From assembly GCF_021650935.1 (NCBI RefSeq), contig NZ_CP091244.1, positions 3,472,001 to 3,536,000 of the forward strand: a stretch of DNA of 64,000 bases, written 5' to 3'. The first letter of the stretch is position 1; every line of letters starts with the position of its first letter. The stretch comes from Thiothrix winogradskyi. Lineage in GTDB: Bacteria; Pseudomonadota; Gammaproteobacteria; Thiotrichales; Thiotrichaceae. Shown piece after piece: positions 1-8,711 of the stretch. A model generated the notes under the pieces. The model was not told the DNA's origin and made no database searches. It was given only the letters and a program-made list of their open reading frames with translations. A program made the position numbers and the translations under genes.

Positions 1-1082
1 CAGTGTTTAGCGTCAGCGTGCTGCATGGCGAAACCCGCAGCGTCAATATGCAGCAATGGCAGGAATACAGCGACAACGGTATTTTCCTCATCGACACCCC
101 CGGCATTAATGAAATCGACGGCGAATCCCGCGAAAAAATAGCGCATGAAGTCGCCAGCCGTGCGGATTTAGTGTTATTCGTGGTCGACGGCGATTTAACC
201 GATGTGGAATTCCAAGCACTCAAAACCGTGACCAGTTCGCATCGCCCTACTCTGCTAGTCGTGAACAAAGCCGACCGTTACACCGAAAAAGAGCAGCAGC
301 AATTGCGCAGCATTATGCGCACCCGCACGCAAGGCGTGATTGCCCCGGAAAACCTGATTTTCACCACCGCACAAGCCAGCCGCCAAACCATTATTTACGT
401 GAATGAACACGGCGAAGAAATCGAAGGCATTCGCGAACGCCCGGTGAATATCAGCGCTCTTAAAACCCGTCTGTGGGACATTATCGAAGCCGAAGGCAAA
501 ACCCTTGCTGCCCTCAATGCCACTTTATTTGCCGGACACCTCAGCAAAGAAGTCGGGCAACGCATTCTTGCCATTAAACGCGAACTCGGCGAAAAAACCA
601 TCCGCCTGTATTGCATCGGCAAAGGCGTTGCCGTGGCATTCAACCCAATTCCGGTGGCGGACTTGCTGGCGGCTGCCGCGATTGATGCCAGTATGATTAT
701 TCACTTATCAAAATTGTACGGCTTACCCATTTCCCGCAATGAAGCCAGCGACTTGATCCGTACCATACTGGGGCAAATGTTATTACTGGCGGGAACTGTC
801 TGGGCAGTGCATCTGGTTTCTTCCGCCATGAAATTAGGCACGGGAGGCATTTCCACGATTATCACTGGCGCAGCGCAAGGCGCAGTAGCGTGGTACAGCA
901 CTTTGGTCGTGGGGCGGGTTGCCGAAGAATGGCTGGCAAATGGCAAATCATGGGGCGAAGTTGGCCCCAAGCTCACCGTCGAACGCATTCTGGAATCGTT
1001 GGATCGGGATTCGGTATTAACCGAAGCGCGGGAAGAAATCCTGACGTATTTACACAAAACGGTTAAAAACCCGCAAAACTAA
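1..1082 (+). CDS. GTP-binding protein with DUF697 domain (5' end outside window)
   Basis: The open frame enters from the left edge, so the N-terminus and the P-loop (G1) that must precede it are missing. Visible are the G3 motif DTPG (about residue 32 of the visible part), a switch-like region, and the G4 motif NKAD that reads the guanine base. This is the second half of an Era/TrmE-type GTPase domain. The C-terminal half (about residues 175-330) is hydrophobic and matches the DUF697 layout of GTPases that sit at the inner membrane, with segments such as the stretch around LLAGTVWAVHLVSS. The substrate or partner is not known. The gene ends at a TAA and is followed directly by a hairpin terminator shared with the convergent export gene. 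Confidence 0.85.
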   Translation, partial: VFSVSVLHGETRSVNMQQWQEYSDNGIFLIDTPGINEIDGESREKIAHEVASRADLVLFVVDGDLTDVEFQALKTVTSSHRPTLLVVNKADRYTEKEQQQLRSIMRTRTQGVIAPENLIFTTAQASRQTIIYVNEHGEEIEGIRERPVNISALKTRLWDIIEAEGKTLAALNATLFAGHLSKEVGQRILAIKRELGEKTIRLYCIGKGVAVAFNPIPVADLLAAAAIDASMIIHLSKLYGLPISRNEASDLIRTILGQMLLLAGTVWAVHLVSSAMKLGTGGISTIITGAAQGAVAWYSTLVVGRVAEEWLANGKSWGEVGPKLTVERILESLDRDSVLTEAREEILTYLHKTVKNPQN

Positions 1083-1090
1083 TAGCAAAC

Positions 1091-1118
1091 AAAAGGCGAC
1101 CCGATCGTCGCCTTTTTT
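1091..1118. terminator. Bidirectional rho-independent terminator
   Basis: GGCGAC (1095-1100) pairs with GTCGCC (1107-1112) across a 6-base loop. The stem is preceded by AAAA and followed by six T, so it can end transcription both of the GTPase gene arriving from the left and of the export lipoprotein gene arriving from the right. Confidence 0.85.
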
Positions 1119-1135
1119 CGCACAATCAGCACAAA

Positions 1136-1819
1136 TTAACGCAACAAACCGAAAGGTGACAGCAAACCACCCACGCCGCCGTAATCAGCAATTGCTTCTT
1201 TCGTGCTGGAAGTGTGCACTTCGATCCTATCGCCCGCCATCACCATAGGGTCTGGCACTTTACCCAACGCCACGTCTGCCAAGGGCACGGTGTAAGGTTT
1301 ACCATTGCGGAAAACCGTTACCTTATCTTTGGTCGCCAACCGGCTAACACCTTCCGCCAAGGCAATGGCTTGCGTTACTGTCGTGTCACCAGCCAGTGGG
1401 TACACACCAGGACGATTAACCGCACCGGAAACCGTGACGCGACTGGCGGTAGACTCCCGCACAATCACATTCACTTGCGGGTTATGCATGTAATCTTTTT
1501 CCAAACGTGTTGCAATTTGCTTTTCCAACTGGCTGGCTGACAAACCTTGGGCACGTACCGTGCCAATCAGCGCCAGCGTGATGTTGCCATTGTCATCGAC
1601 GCGCACTTCTTTGGACAAATCGGGTACTTTGAATACATCAATTTCCAGCAAATCTTGTGGTGCAATGCGATCACTGCCCGACGTGCCGGTTGGCAAACTA
1701 GCTGCTGCCATACTTACCGTAGAACCCGGTAACGCGGTGTGTTGCGGCGCATTGCTAGAACAAGCAGCAAGCGTCACCGCTGCGAACAAAGGAAATAATA
1801 ACTTCCAAGTCATTTTCAT
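1136..1819 (-). CDS. Polysaccharide export periplasmic lipoprotein (Wza/GumB-like)
   Basis: The 227-residue protein begins with a lipoprotein signal ending in LAAC, so it should be anchored in the outer membrane by a lipidated cysteine. It then has the poly-export (SLBB-adjacent) domain: a segment like RIAPQDLLEIDVFKVPDLS followed by VDDNGNITLALIGTVRAQGLS, and a soluble-ligand-binding beta-grasp region (VTVSGAVNRPGVYPL). Proteins of this family form or support the outer-membrane channel for capsule or exopolysaccharide. At 227 residues it is shorter than Wza (about 380), as are many GumB-like forms. The ATG at 1819 is chosen because AGGGAG lies 7 bases upstream; a longer frame upstream lacks a ribosome site. 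No other export genes adjoin it. Confidence 0.88.
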   Translation of the reverse strand: MKMTWKLLFPLFAAVTLAACSSNAPQHTALPGSTVSMAAASLPTGTSGSDRIAPQDLLEIDVFKVPDLSKEVRVDDNGNITLALIGTVRAQGLSASQLEKQIATRLEKDYMHNPQVNVIVRESTASRVTVSGAVNRPGVYPLAGDTTVTQAIALAEGVSRLATKDKVTVFRNGKPYTVPLADVALGKVPDPMVMAGDRIEVHTSSTKEAIADYGGVGGLLSPFGLLR

Positions 1820-2012
1820 GGGGAATCTCCCTGATAATATTTTTAACAATTAAGTGGGATAAGGGGTTAGCCTTTCTAATTAGCATCGAATCGAACAATA
1901 AATTCCCTGCGGCGCTTACGCTAACCCGTTCTGACTGAACGTAAGCAATCCACAGACAATAGGAATATAGCCCAAATTAGCGCTGACCATAACAACTTAT
2001 GACACACAAGAT

Positions 2013-3047
2013 TTAATTATAGCCCTGTGGGTTAGTACTTTGCCAGTACCATGTATCCCGACACATATCTGTCAGATCTTTTTCAGCCTTCCAGTGAATT
2101 AATTGCTCTGCTAATGCGGGGTCAGCATAGCAACACGCAATATCACCTGCTCGCCGCGCTACAATGCGATACGGCACATCACGCCCGCTGGCAGCGCTGA
2201 AAGCTTTGACCATATCCAACACCGAATAGCCTTGCCCGGTACCAAGATTTACCACCAGTAAGTTAGGCACATCGCCACGCTGGAACGCTTCCAAGGCTTT
2301 CACATGCCCTTTCGCCAAATCCACCACATGGATGTAATCGCGCACTCCCGTACCGTCATGCGTCGAATAATCGCCACCAAATACCGATAAGTATTCGTAC
2401 TGACCGACTGCTACTCGTGCAATATAAGGCATCAAATTATTGGGAACACCTTGCGGGTCTTCGCCAATTTGCCCGCTGCTGTGCGCTCCAACCGGATTAA
2501 AATAACGCAGCAAGCCAATTTTCCATTCGGGATCGGCTTTGTAAAGATCACCCAAGATTTCCTCAATCATCAACTTAGAACGCCCATAAGGGTTGGTCGC
2601 GGATAACGGAAAATGTTCCTGAATCGGCGTGGTATGCGGGTCGCCATACACCGTGGCGGAAGAGCTGAACACAATGTTTTTCACACCGTGTTGTTGCATG
2701 GCTTGCAACAGTGTCACCGTGCCTGCGACGTTATTGTCGTAGTAAGCCAGCGGCTTTTCGACTGATTCCCCCACCGCTTTCAATCCGGCGAAGTGAATCA
2801 CGCTGTCAATCGGATACTCGTTAAAAATACGCCCAAGCAGGGTTGCATCGCGAATATCCCCCTCAAAAAATGGAATATGGTCAACACCAGCCAGTGCTGC
2901 GGCACGGCGTAACGCTTCGGGGGAGCTATTACACAGATTATCCAGCACTACCACCTGAAAACCGGCGGCAAGCAGTTCAATACAGGTATGTGAACCAATA
3001 TAACCCGCGCCGCCCGTCACCAAAATATGTTTAGTCATTTGTTGCAT
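2013..3047 (-). CDS. galE: UDP-glucose 4-epimerase
   Basis: Interconverts UDP-glucose and UDP-galactose in the cytoplasm with bound NAD. It belongs to the extended short-chain dehydrogenase family. The N-terminal Rossmann motif GGAGYIGSH binds NAD, the catalytic pair shows as SSSATVYG (Ser/Thr) and YGRSK (Tyr-x-x-x-Lys), and NPVGAH and the VRDYIHVVDLA segment are characteristic of GalE. The length (344 residues) is normal for the family. The start at 3047 is preferred over an ATG 12 bases upstream because GAGGG stands 5 bases before it. It probably supplies UDP-galactose for the polysaccharides made elsewhere in this window. The gene stands alone, with a non-coding 163-base gap on its downstream side before the export lipoprotein. 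Confidence 0.95.
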   Translation of the reverse strand: MQQMTKHILVTGGAGYIGSHTCIELLAAGFQVVVLDNLCNSSPEALRRAAALAGVDHIPFFEGDIRDATLLGRIFNEYPIDSVIHFAGLKAVGESVEKPLAYYDNNVAGTVTLLQAMQQHGVKNIVFSSSATVYGDPHTTPIQEHFPLSATNPYGRSKLMIEEILGDLYKADPEWKIGLLRYFNPVGAHSSGQIGEDPQGVPNNLMPYIARVAVGQYEYLSVFGGDYSTHDGTGVRDYIHVVDLAKGHVKALEAFQRGDVPNLLVVNLGTGQGYSVLDMVKAFSAASGRDVPYRIVARRAGDIACCYADPALAEQLIHWKAEKDLTDMCRDTWYWQSTNPQGYN

Positions 3048-3113
3048 GTTTGCCCTCATTAATCGACAAGCGTAAATAACATTTACGCCTGCCGTAGGGT
3101 AACAAAAAATCGC

Positions 3114-3569
3114 TTACGATTTATCGGCTTTTACAGCAGCTTTATCGGAAACTTTATCAGCAGCTTCGGCTTTTTCGTCTTTAACAGCGGTTTTATCCGC
3201 TTTAGCATCGGTTTTTTCGGCAGCCGTTTCAGCTTTGTCAGCTTTTGGCGCATCGGTTTTGGCTGCATCCGTGGTTTTTGCAGTTTTGTCGGTTGCAGCG
3301 GCATCTGCATCCGACAACGCAACCTGATCCTTGATTTTGTCGAAGAGTTTGTCACCAATGCCGGAAACTTCTTTCAGGTCTTCCAAGGTCTTGAATTCAC
3401 CGTGTTCAGTGCGGTATGCCACAATCGCTTCAGCCTTTTTTTCACCAATACCATCCAGTGAGTCCAGCGCTGCCACATCAGCAGTATTGATGTTAATGGT
3501 TTCCGCCAGCACCACAGGGGATACGAACAGGGAAAGCAGCAAAGATGTAATGGCTAGTGTTTTTTTCAT
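3114..3569 (-). CDS. ComEA-like helix-hairpin-helix protein, secreted
   Basis: A 151-residue protein with a cleavable signal peptide (ending near VVLA-ET) and one ComEA-type double helix-hairpin-helix unit: ININTADVAALDSLDGIGEKKAEAI and the second hairpin LKEVSGIGDKLFDKI. This fold binds double-stranded DNA non-specifically, and ComEA proteins hold incoming DNA in the periplasm during competence. The last 60 residues are a low-complexity tail of Lys, Ala, Asp and Thr, which most short gammaproteobacterial ComEA proteins lack. The ATG at 3569 is preceded by AGAGA and gives the signal peptide; an upstream in-frame ATG does not. Type IV pilus genes later in the window fit a DNA-uptake role, but this is inference. 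Confidence 0.85.
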   Translation of the reverse strand: MKKTLAITSLLLSLFVSPVVLAETININTADVAALDSLDGIGEKKAEAIVAYRTEHGEFKTLEDLKEVSGIGDKLFDKIKDQVALSDADAAATDKTAKTTDAAKTDAPKADKAETAAEKTDAKADKTAVKDEKAEAADKVSDKAAVKADKS

Positions 3570-3683
3570 AGTTGGTCTCTTTTTATTGATCAATTGTTGT
3601 AAGTTATTGTGTTGATAAGCTCAACCAGTACACTTTGCCACAGCGCATTTACTGAGACAGCCAACTTCTGACGAGTGACTATG

Positions 3684-4658
3684 CTATTGGTCGGAATCCT
3701 GAAAATGACACGCCACCCATCTGCCTTGCGCCACCTCCCGCAAGGCAGGCACTTGCGCCCGACACTTTGCCTCTGCCTGTGGGCAGCGCGTATGAAACAC
3801 ACACCCTGATGGCGGATTCAGTGGCGAAGGCAACTCCCCCGCCCCCACGCGAATCTGCGCTAACCGCTCTCGCTCCTGCTGCGGGTCGGTCAACGGAATG
3901 GCTGCCAGCAATAGGCGCGTATACGGGTGTAACGGTTCGGCATACAAACGTGCTGTATCCGCGATTTCCATGATTCGCCCCAAATACAACACCAGCACCC
4001 GCTGACTCAGGTTTCTTACCACCCGCAAATCGTGCGAAATAAACAGCAAGGTCAAGTGATGATCACGCTGCAAAGCCGCCAACAACTTCACGACTTGCCC
4101 TTGAATCGACACATCCAATGCACTCACTGGTTCATCGCACACAATCACTTGCGGCTCGACACTCAAGGCTCGCGCAATCCCAATCCGCTGGCATTGCCCG
4201 CCGGAAAATTCGTGTGGATAACGGTTGTGCATTCCGCTCTCCAAACCCACCGCTTGTAGCAAATCAGCGGCACGTTGGCGAATCGCCGCTTTACCCAATT
4301 CTGGGCGCAACGCGAGGAGCGGTTCTTGCACAATATCGCCCACTGTCATGCGCGGGTTCAGCGCATCCAAGGGGTCTTGAAAAATGCATTGCACCGCACG
4401 GCGATAGGCTTTCATGCTGGCTTTATCGTGCGGATTCAGCGTGTTGCCTTGCCACTCGACCGTGCCTTGTGTGGGTGTCACCAATTGCAAAATGGCGCGG
4501 GCAAGCGTGGATTTGCCACAACCCGATTCGCCGACAATCCCCAAGGTTTCCCCTGCTGGCACGCTAAATGAAACGTCGGTGAGCGCCTGTAACGCCTGCC
4601 CGGTTTTAAGCCGGAAACGCACGCTGAGGTTGCACACTGCCAGTTGTGGCACGGTCAT
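3684..4658 (-). CDS. Peptide/nickel ABC transporter ATP-binding subunit (OppF/DppF type)
   Basis: A 324-residue ATPase that would power uptake of di- or oligopeptides, or nickel, across the inner membrane. Walker A is GESGCGKST, the signature is FSGGQCQRIGIARAL, Walker B is VIVCDEP, followed by the D-loop SALD and the switch His in FISHDL. The C-terminal oligopeptide-transporter extension (HPYTRLLLAAIP and a Cys-containing CVFHTRCP segment) puts it in the OppF/DppF group. Its ATG follows the pgeF stop codon with no gap. No permease, second ATPase or binding protein is present nearby, so it is an orphan subunit here whose partners must lie elsewhere. Confidence 0.9.
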   Translation of the reverse strand: MTVPQLAVCNLSVRFRLKTGQALQALTDVSFSVPAGETLGIVGESGCGKSTLARAILQLVTPTQGTVEWQGNTLNPHDKASMKAYRRAVQCIFQDPLDALNPRMTVGDIVQEPLLALRPELGKAAIRQRAADLLQAVGLESGMHNRYPHEFSGGQCQRIGIARALSVEPQVIVCDEPVSALDVSIQGQVVKLLAALQRDHHLTLLFISHDLRVVRNLSQRVLVLYLGRIMEIADTARLYAEPLHPYTRLLLAAIPLTDPQQERERLAQIRVGAGELPSPLNPPSGCVFHTRCPQAEAKCRAQVPALREVAQGRWVACHFQDSDQ

Positions 4659-5423
4659 TCAGTCAGCCATCCAAATCAGAGAAGCCATGCGCCCGGTTTG
4701 CCCGTCGCGACGGTAGGAGAAAAAGCGTTCCGCATCCGTGTATGTGCAGAGGTCGCCGCCATAAATGGCGTGAACCCCGACGGCATTCAAACGTTGTCGC
4801 GCCAACAGGTAGATGTCTGCCAACCACTTGCCGTCATTGCCGGACGGTTGGAAAGCGTTGGCGGCAGCGGGGTCGCGTTGCATGAAAGCCTCACGGACTT
4901 CCGCGCCGACTTCAAACGCCGTCGGCCCGATCGCAGGCCCTAGCCATGCCAGCACATCGGCAGGGGGGCATTGCAGGGATTCGACCGTGCGTTCCAATAC
5001 ACCGGCTTCCAGCCCGCGCCATCCGGCATGAGCGGCGGCTACTCGCGTCCCTGCTTTGTCGCAAAACAGCACGGGCAAGCAATCGGCAGTCATGATGACG
5101 CACACTTGCCCCTTGCCGAACGCGGTGGAGGCATCGCCGGTTGGGTAGCATTCACCCACATCCATGCCGCATACGTCGACGCCGTGGACTTGCTTGAGCC
5201 ACAAGGGTTCGGAGGGCAGTTGCAGGGTATCGCCGACAATCATGCGATTGCGGGCAACGGCGTAGGGGTTGTCGCCGACGTGATCGCCGAGGTTGAGGGT
5301 GTCGAATGGTGCTGCGCTTACGCCGCCGTGACGGGTGGTGCAAACGGCGCGGATATTGGCGGGGGCAGGCCAAGCGGGGGTAAGCCACCCTTCGGCTGCG
5401 CTCAGGGTACGATTCGGGTTCAT
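4659..5423 (-). CDS. pgeF: PgeF/YfiH family purine nucleoside phosphorylase (multicopper-oxidase laccase-like fold)
   Basis: A 254-residue member of the YfiH/DUF152 family. E. coli members are linked to peptidoglycan quality control, and others phosphorolyse or deaminate purine nucleosides. The family metal-site residues are visible: the HGGVS segment near residue 30, CVIMTADCLPVL with its Cys, AAHAGWRGL with its His, and GPAIGPTAFEVG. The start at 5423 overlaps the rluD stop as ATGA; the rluD-pgeF arrangement is common in gammaproteobacteria. A longer upstream frame exists only inside rluD. It is translationally coupled to rluD and abuts the peptide ATPase gene. Confidence 0.9.
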   Translation of the reverse strand: MNPNRTLSAAEGWLTPAWPAPANIRAVCTTRHGGVSAAPFDTLNLGDHVGDNPYAVARNRMIVGDTLQLPSEPLWLKQVHGVDVCGMDVGECYPTGDASTAFGKGQVCVIMTADCLPVLFCDKAGTRVAAAHAGWRGLEAGVLERTVESLQCPPADVLAWLGPAIGPTAFEVGAEVREAFMQRDPAAANAFQPSGNDGKWLADIYLLARQRLNAVGVHAIYGGDLCTYTDAERFFSYRRDGQTGRMASLIWMAD

Positions 5424-6376
5424 GCGGGAATTACCGATGCGCGAAACAGCTCCAACAGCTCCGCCATATCCTCCGGCACCGGCACTTCCCACACCATCGC
5501 CTCACCCGTTGCCGGATGCGTCAACCCCAAACGGGTCGCGTGCAAGGCTTGACGCGGGAACGTCTGAATCGCCGTGCGCAATTCCTCCTTCACCCCCGCA
5601 GGCACACGCGGACGACCGCCATAGGTTTGATCGCCCACAATAGGCATGTGCTTCCAGCTCAGATGCACGCGGATTTGGTGAGTGCGCCCCGTTTCCAGCG
5701 ACACACGCAACAACGTATGGTGTGGGAAACGCTCTTCCACCCGGTAATGCGTAATCGCTTCCTTGCCACCATCGTGAACCGCTTGGCGCTTGCGGTCGAT
5801 GTGATGCCGCCCGATATTGCCTTCAATCGTTGTCCCCGCCACCACTTGCGCGGAAACCAGCGCGAGGTATTCGCGGCTGACATCCCGTTCTTGCAACTGT
5901 TCGACGAGTTTGCCGTGCGCTTCCAAGGTTTTGGCGACGACCATCAAGCCCGTGGTGTCTTTGTCGAGGCGATGCACGATCCCCGCACGCGGCAACATTT
6001 CCAGCGAACGGTCATGGTGCAACAAGCCGTTGACCAGTGTGCCTGACCAATTGCCAGCACCGGGGTGAACCACTAACCCGGCAGGTTTGTTGATAATGAT
6101 AATGTCATCATCTTCGTAGATAATATTGAGCGGAATATCCTCCGGCTCAAATTCGGTTTGTGGCTCGTGAACAGCCTCTATGGAAATTTCCTCACCGCCT
6201 ATTAAGCGCTCCTTGGGTTTGAGGATTTTATCATCGACGCGCACGCAACCGGCTTTGATCCATTTCTGAATCTGGCTGCGCGAATATTGGGGGCATAAAG
6301 TAGCAAGAGCCTGATCCAGGCGCTGACCTTCCATATTGAGTGGAACTATGCTGACGATCTGTTGATTTAGGGGCAT
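5420..6376 (-). CDS. rluD: 23S rRNA pseudouridine synthase RluD
   Basis: Converts uridines of helix 69 in 23S rRNA to pseudouridine. An N-terminal S4 RNA-binding domain (about residues 14-75, including LDQALATLCPQYSRSQIQKW) precedes the RluA-type catalytic domain. The catalytic aspartate lies in HRLDKDTTGLMV, and other family blocks are INKPAGLVVHPG and LETGRTHQIRVH. At 318 residues it has the standard length. It is the first gene of the rluD-pgeF-ATPase run and is divergent from bamD, with 63 bases between the starts. A back-to-back rluD/bamD pair is conserved in gammaproteobacteria. Confidence 0.95.
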   Translation of the reverse strand: MPLNQQIVSIVPLNMEGQRLDQALATLCPQYSRSQIQKWIKAGCVRVDDKILKPKERLIGGEEISIEAVHEPQTEFEPEDIPLNIIYEDDDIIIINKPAGLVVHPGAGNWSGTLVNGLLHHDRSLEMLPRAGIVHRLDKDTTGLMVVAKTLEAHGKLVEQLQERDVSREYLALVSAQVVAGTTIEGNIGRHHIDRKRQAVHDGGKEAITHYRVEERFPHHTLLRVSLETGRTHQIRVHLSWKHMPIVGDQTYGGRPRVPAGVKEELRTAIQTFPRQALHATRLGLTHPATGEAMVWEVPVPEDMAELLELFRASVIPA

Positions 6377-6439
6377 TCTTAATCCGGTTGAATACGCTAT
6401 ACTTGCAAACTCATTCTATCATCATGTGTTGTTAAGCAA

Positions 6440-7237
6440 ATGTCGATAAATACAAAAAGACTACGTGCCAGCGTTTATCTGGCAAGTGTATTGGTTATGT
6501 CGGCGGCGACTAGCGGCTGCTCGATCTTTTCCCAGACTGAAAAAGACCTGACAGAAGGTTGGTCAGCCAATAAAATTTATACCACGGCACGCGAAGCCGC
6601 CAACGCAGGCGACTACGAACGCGCTATTGGCTTGTACGAGTCGCTCGAAGCACGTTACCCCTTGGGGCGTTTCGCGCAACAAGCGCAACTGGAAACCGCT
6701 TACGCGTACTACAAGTTCGATGAGCCGGATTCCGCTTTGGATGCGATTGATCGCTTCCTGCGCATGAACCCTAGCAGCGAAGATGCGGATTATGCCCTGT
6801 ATTTGCGCGGCTTGGTAAACTTTAACCGTGGGCACAGCATCGTGGATAAATTATTTCCACGTAGCATTGCCGATTTGGACACAGTACGGCAGAAAGAGTC
6901 GTTCCAAGACTTTTCACACCTGCTGACCCGCCACCCCGGCAGCAAATACGCCCCGGATGCGCAAGAACGCATCAAGCACTTGCGCAATAGTTTGGCACAA
7001 TCCGAGTTAAATGTGGCGCAATACTACATGACACGCGGCGCATGGCTGGCGGCATTCAACCGTGCGGAATACGCGGTGAAACATTACCAAGGCTCACCCG
7101 CAATTGCGGATGCGTTGGAAATCAAGGTCAAAGCCGCTCACAAGCTCGGCAAACCGGATTTAGCCGCCGACAACCTGCGGGTGCTAGAACTGAACTTCCC
7201 GGAACGTGCGGCTGCCCTCAAAGCCCAGTTACGCTAA
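6440..7237 (+). CDS. bamD: Outer membrane assembly lipoprotein BamD
   Basis: An essential lipoprotein of the BAM complex that inserts beta-barrel proteins into the outer membrane. The signal peptide ends at a lipobox with Cys at about residue 27 (SGCS). The mature part has the usual tetratricopeptide-like helical pairs (AGDYERAIGLYESLEARYPLG, DSALDAIDRFLRMNP) and the LIVDKLFPRSIADLD-like block typical of BamD. It is 265 residues, near the E. coli length of 245. Divergent from rluD. The three small outer-membrane barrel genes that follow are natural clients, though nothing in the sequence ties them functionally. Confidence 0.95.
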   Translation: MSINTKRLRASVYLASVLVMSAATSGCSIFSQTEKDLTEGWSANKIYTTAREAANAGDYERAIGLYESLEARYPLGRFAQQAQLETAYAYYKFDEPDSALDAIDRFLRMNPSSEDADYALYLRGLVNFNRGHSIVDKLFPRSIADLDTVRQKESFQDFSHLLTRHPGSKYAPDAQERIKHLRNSLAQSELNVAQYYMTRGAWLAAFNRAEYAVKHYQGSPAIADALEIKVKAAHKLGKPDLAADNLRVLELNFPERAAALKAQLR

Positions 7238-7340
7238 TCCCCAAACGCCGATTATCGGTTAATGCTGGCAGCTTGCCTGCCAGTCATTTAGAGTCGTGAT
7301 AAAAGCTACCCAGCAAAATAATAATATCGGGGCTACACAC

Positions 7341-7964
7341 ATGACGATTTCCAAAACTGCCGCGCTTGCCGTGTGCCTATTCAGTGTACTTAGCAACACT
7401 GCGATGGCAGACAACAGTTCACCTTTTTCCAAAATCAAACCGATGTCACCCATTGGCATGAATTCCAACGCCAAAGCACCCAACTATTTGGGGGCAAGTA
7501 TCGGTACGACCACTACCGATGGGTTTTGCGATCCACTTAGCGACTGTGACAACAGCGACAAAAGCTGGAAAGCCTTCGCCGGGGTGCGCATGAATGACAA
7601 TATTGTGCTGGAAGCGGGCTATGTCGACTTTGGCAAACAAAGCGGCATGGCTACCGGGGGTGAAGTTAGCCAACAGGCAACCGCTTTCACCACCGCCGCC
7701 GTCGCTGGCATCCCCATGACCGACCAAATCGAACTGTTTGGCAAAGCGGGCGTAGCACGCTGGACACTGGAACAAACCGATAGCAGCGGCACGGTAGAAA
7801 ATACCGGCACCGATGTCTTGGTCGGCGTGGGCGCTGACTATAACCTCGGTGACAATATGGGCGTGCGTGCCGAGTGGGAACGCTTTAAAGATGTGGGCAG
7901 CACCGCTGCTCATGCCAATGACATTGACTTGCTGAGTCTTGGCTTTATTTTCTCATCGTTATAA
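7341..7964 (+). CDS. Outer-membrane beta-barrel protein, tandem paralogue 1
   Basis: A 207-residue secreted protein of the OmpA-membrane/opacity class. The signal peptide ends near AMA-DN. The mature part alternates hydrophobic and polar residues as a small eight-stranded barrel would, with blocks such as LGASIGTTTTDGFC, KAFAGVRMNDNIVLEAGYVDFG and a final strand ending FSSL. A cysteine pair 8 residues apart (FCDPLSDCDN) falls in the first predicted loop, and both paralogues downstream keep a comparable pair. The ATG at 7341 is chosen because it starts the signal peptide. The function is not known; adhesion or stress-related membrane roles are typical for the fold. Confidence 0.8.
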   Translation: MTISKTAALAVCLFSVLSNTAMADNSSPFSKIKPMSPIGMNSNAKAPNYLGASIGTTTTDGFCDPLSDCDNSDKSWKAFAGVRMNDNIVLEAGYVDFGKQSGMATGGEVSQQATAFTTAAVAGIPMTDQIELFGKAGVARWTLEQTDSSGTVENTGTDVLVGVGADYNLGDNMGVRAEWERFKDVGSTAAHANDIDLLSLGFIFSSL

Positions 7965-8003
7965 TAAATTCCCTCGTTAGAGGGCATACAGAAAGGGGCT
8001 TGT

Positions 8004-8696
8004 ATGAAAATTTTACTTTCCTGCTCAATAGCAGGCTTGGCGCTATTGGCTAATAGTGTCTATGCGGGCGGTATGGAAGGCTATGGTGTGCCTTCTAATA
8101 TTTCTTTGTATGGCGGTCTGAGTGCGGGCATGAGCAACCATGATGGTGCTTGTGACGCCACCACGACAGATTGCGAAGACAGTGATAGCGGGCATAAAGC
8201 CTTTGTCGGCTTACGCGCTGACCCCAGTCGTAACCCGAACGAATTTTGGGCAACACCAGCGGGTGTCATGCCTGCTACCGCCCTGCCCACGATGGGCGTA
8301 GAACTCGGCTACATGGAACTGGGTGAAAATACGGCGCAAGGTAAAGCAGGTCGGGCGGGCATTTACGACAGCGAACTCCAAAGCGAACTCTCTGCCAGTT
8401 ATGTCGCGGGCGTAGGTTACGTTCCGGTTGCCCCTCGCACTGAATTAATCGGCAAAGTTGGCGCAGCCTTTTGGAAACAAAATGGTAGCAAAACCGTAGC
8501 CGAAGATTCTGAGCTGGATACCACCAGCACTAACAGTGGCGTAAGCATGTTATTGGGCGCTGGCGCACAAGTGAAGCTTAACCCCAACCTATCGTTACGG
8601 GGCGAGTATGAACACATTATGGGTACAGCAGCAGACACCGATTACGAAGCCGACGCGGGTTTATTGAGTGTCGGCGCGGTTTTTTCCACCTTTTAA
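8004..8696 (+). CDS. Outer-membrane beta-barrel protein, tandem paralogue 2
   Basis: A 230-residue relative of its neighbours with a signal peptide ending SVYA-GG. It keeps the loop cysteine pair (ACDATTTDCEDSD), the strand GHKAFVGLRAD, the GVELGYMELGE block and a final strand ending VGAVFSTF, whose terminal Phe is the usual signal for BAM-dependent insertion. It is longer than the other two because of an inserted segment after LRADPSRNPNEFW. The gene starts 39 bases after paralogue 1 and 15 bases before paralogue 3, so the three probably form one transcript produced by local duplication. Confidence 0.8.
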   Translation: MKILLSCSIAGLALLANSVYAGGMEGYGVPSNISLYGGLSAGMSNHDGACDATTTDCEDSDSGHKAFVGLRADPSRNPNEFWATPAGVMPATALPTMGVELGYMELGENTAQGKAGRAGIYDSELQSELSASYVAGVGYVPVAPRTELIGKVGAAFWKQNGSKTVAEDSELDTTSTNSGVSMLLGAGAQVKLNPNLSLRGEYEHIMGTAADTDYEADAGLLSVGAVFSTF

Positions 8697-8711
8697 ACAC
8701 GGGGCAGCAGG

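Noticed and set aside
3590..3802. Leftward 70-residue frame between comEA and the ABC ATPase
   Set aside because: It overlaps the end of the ATPase gene in another frame, has biased Arg/Cys composition and no ribosome site.
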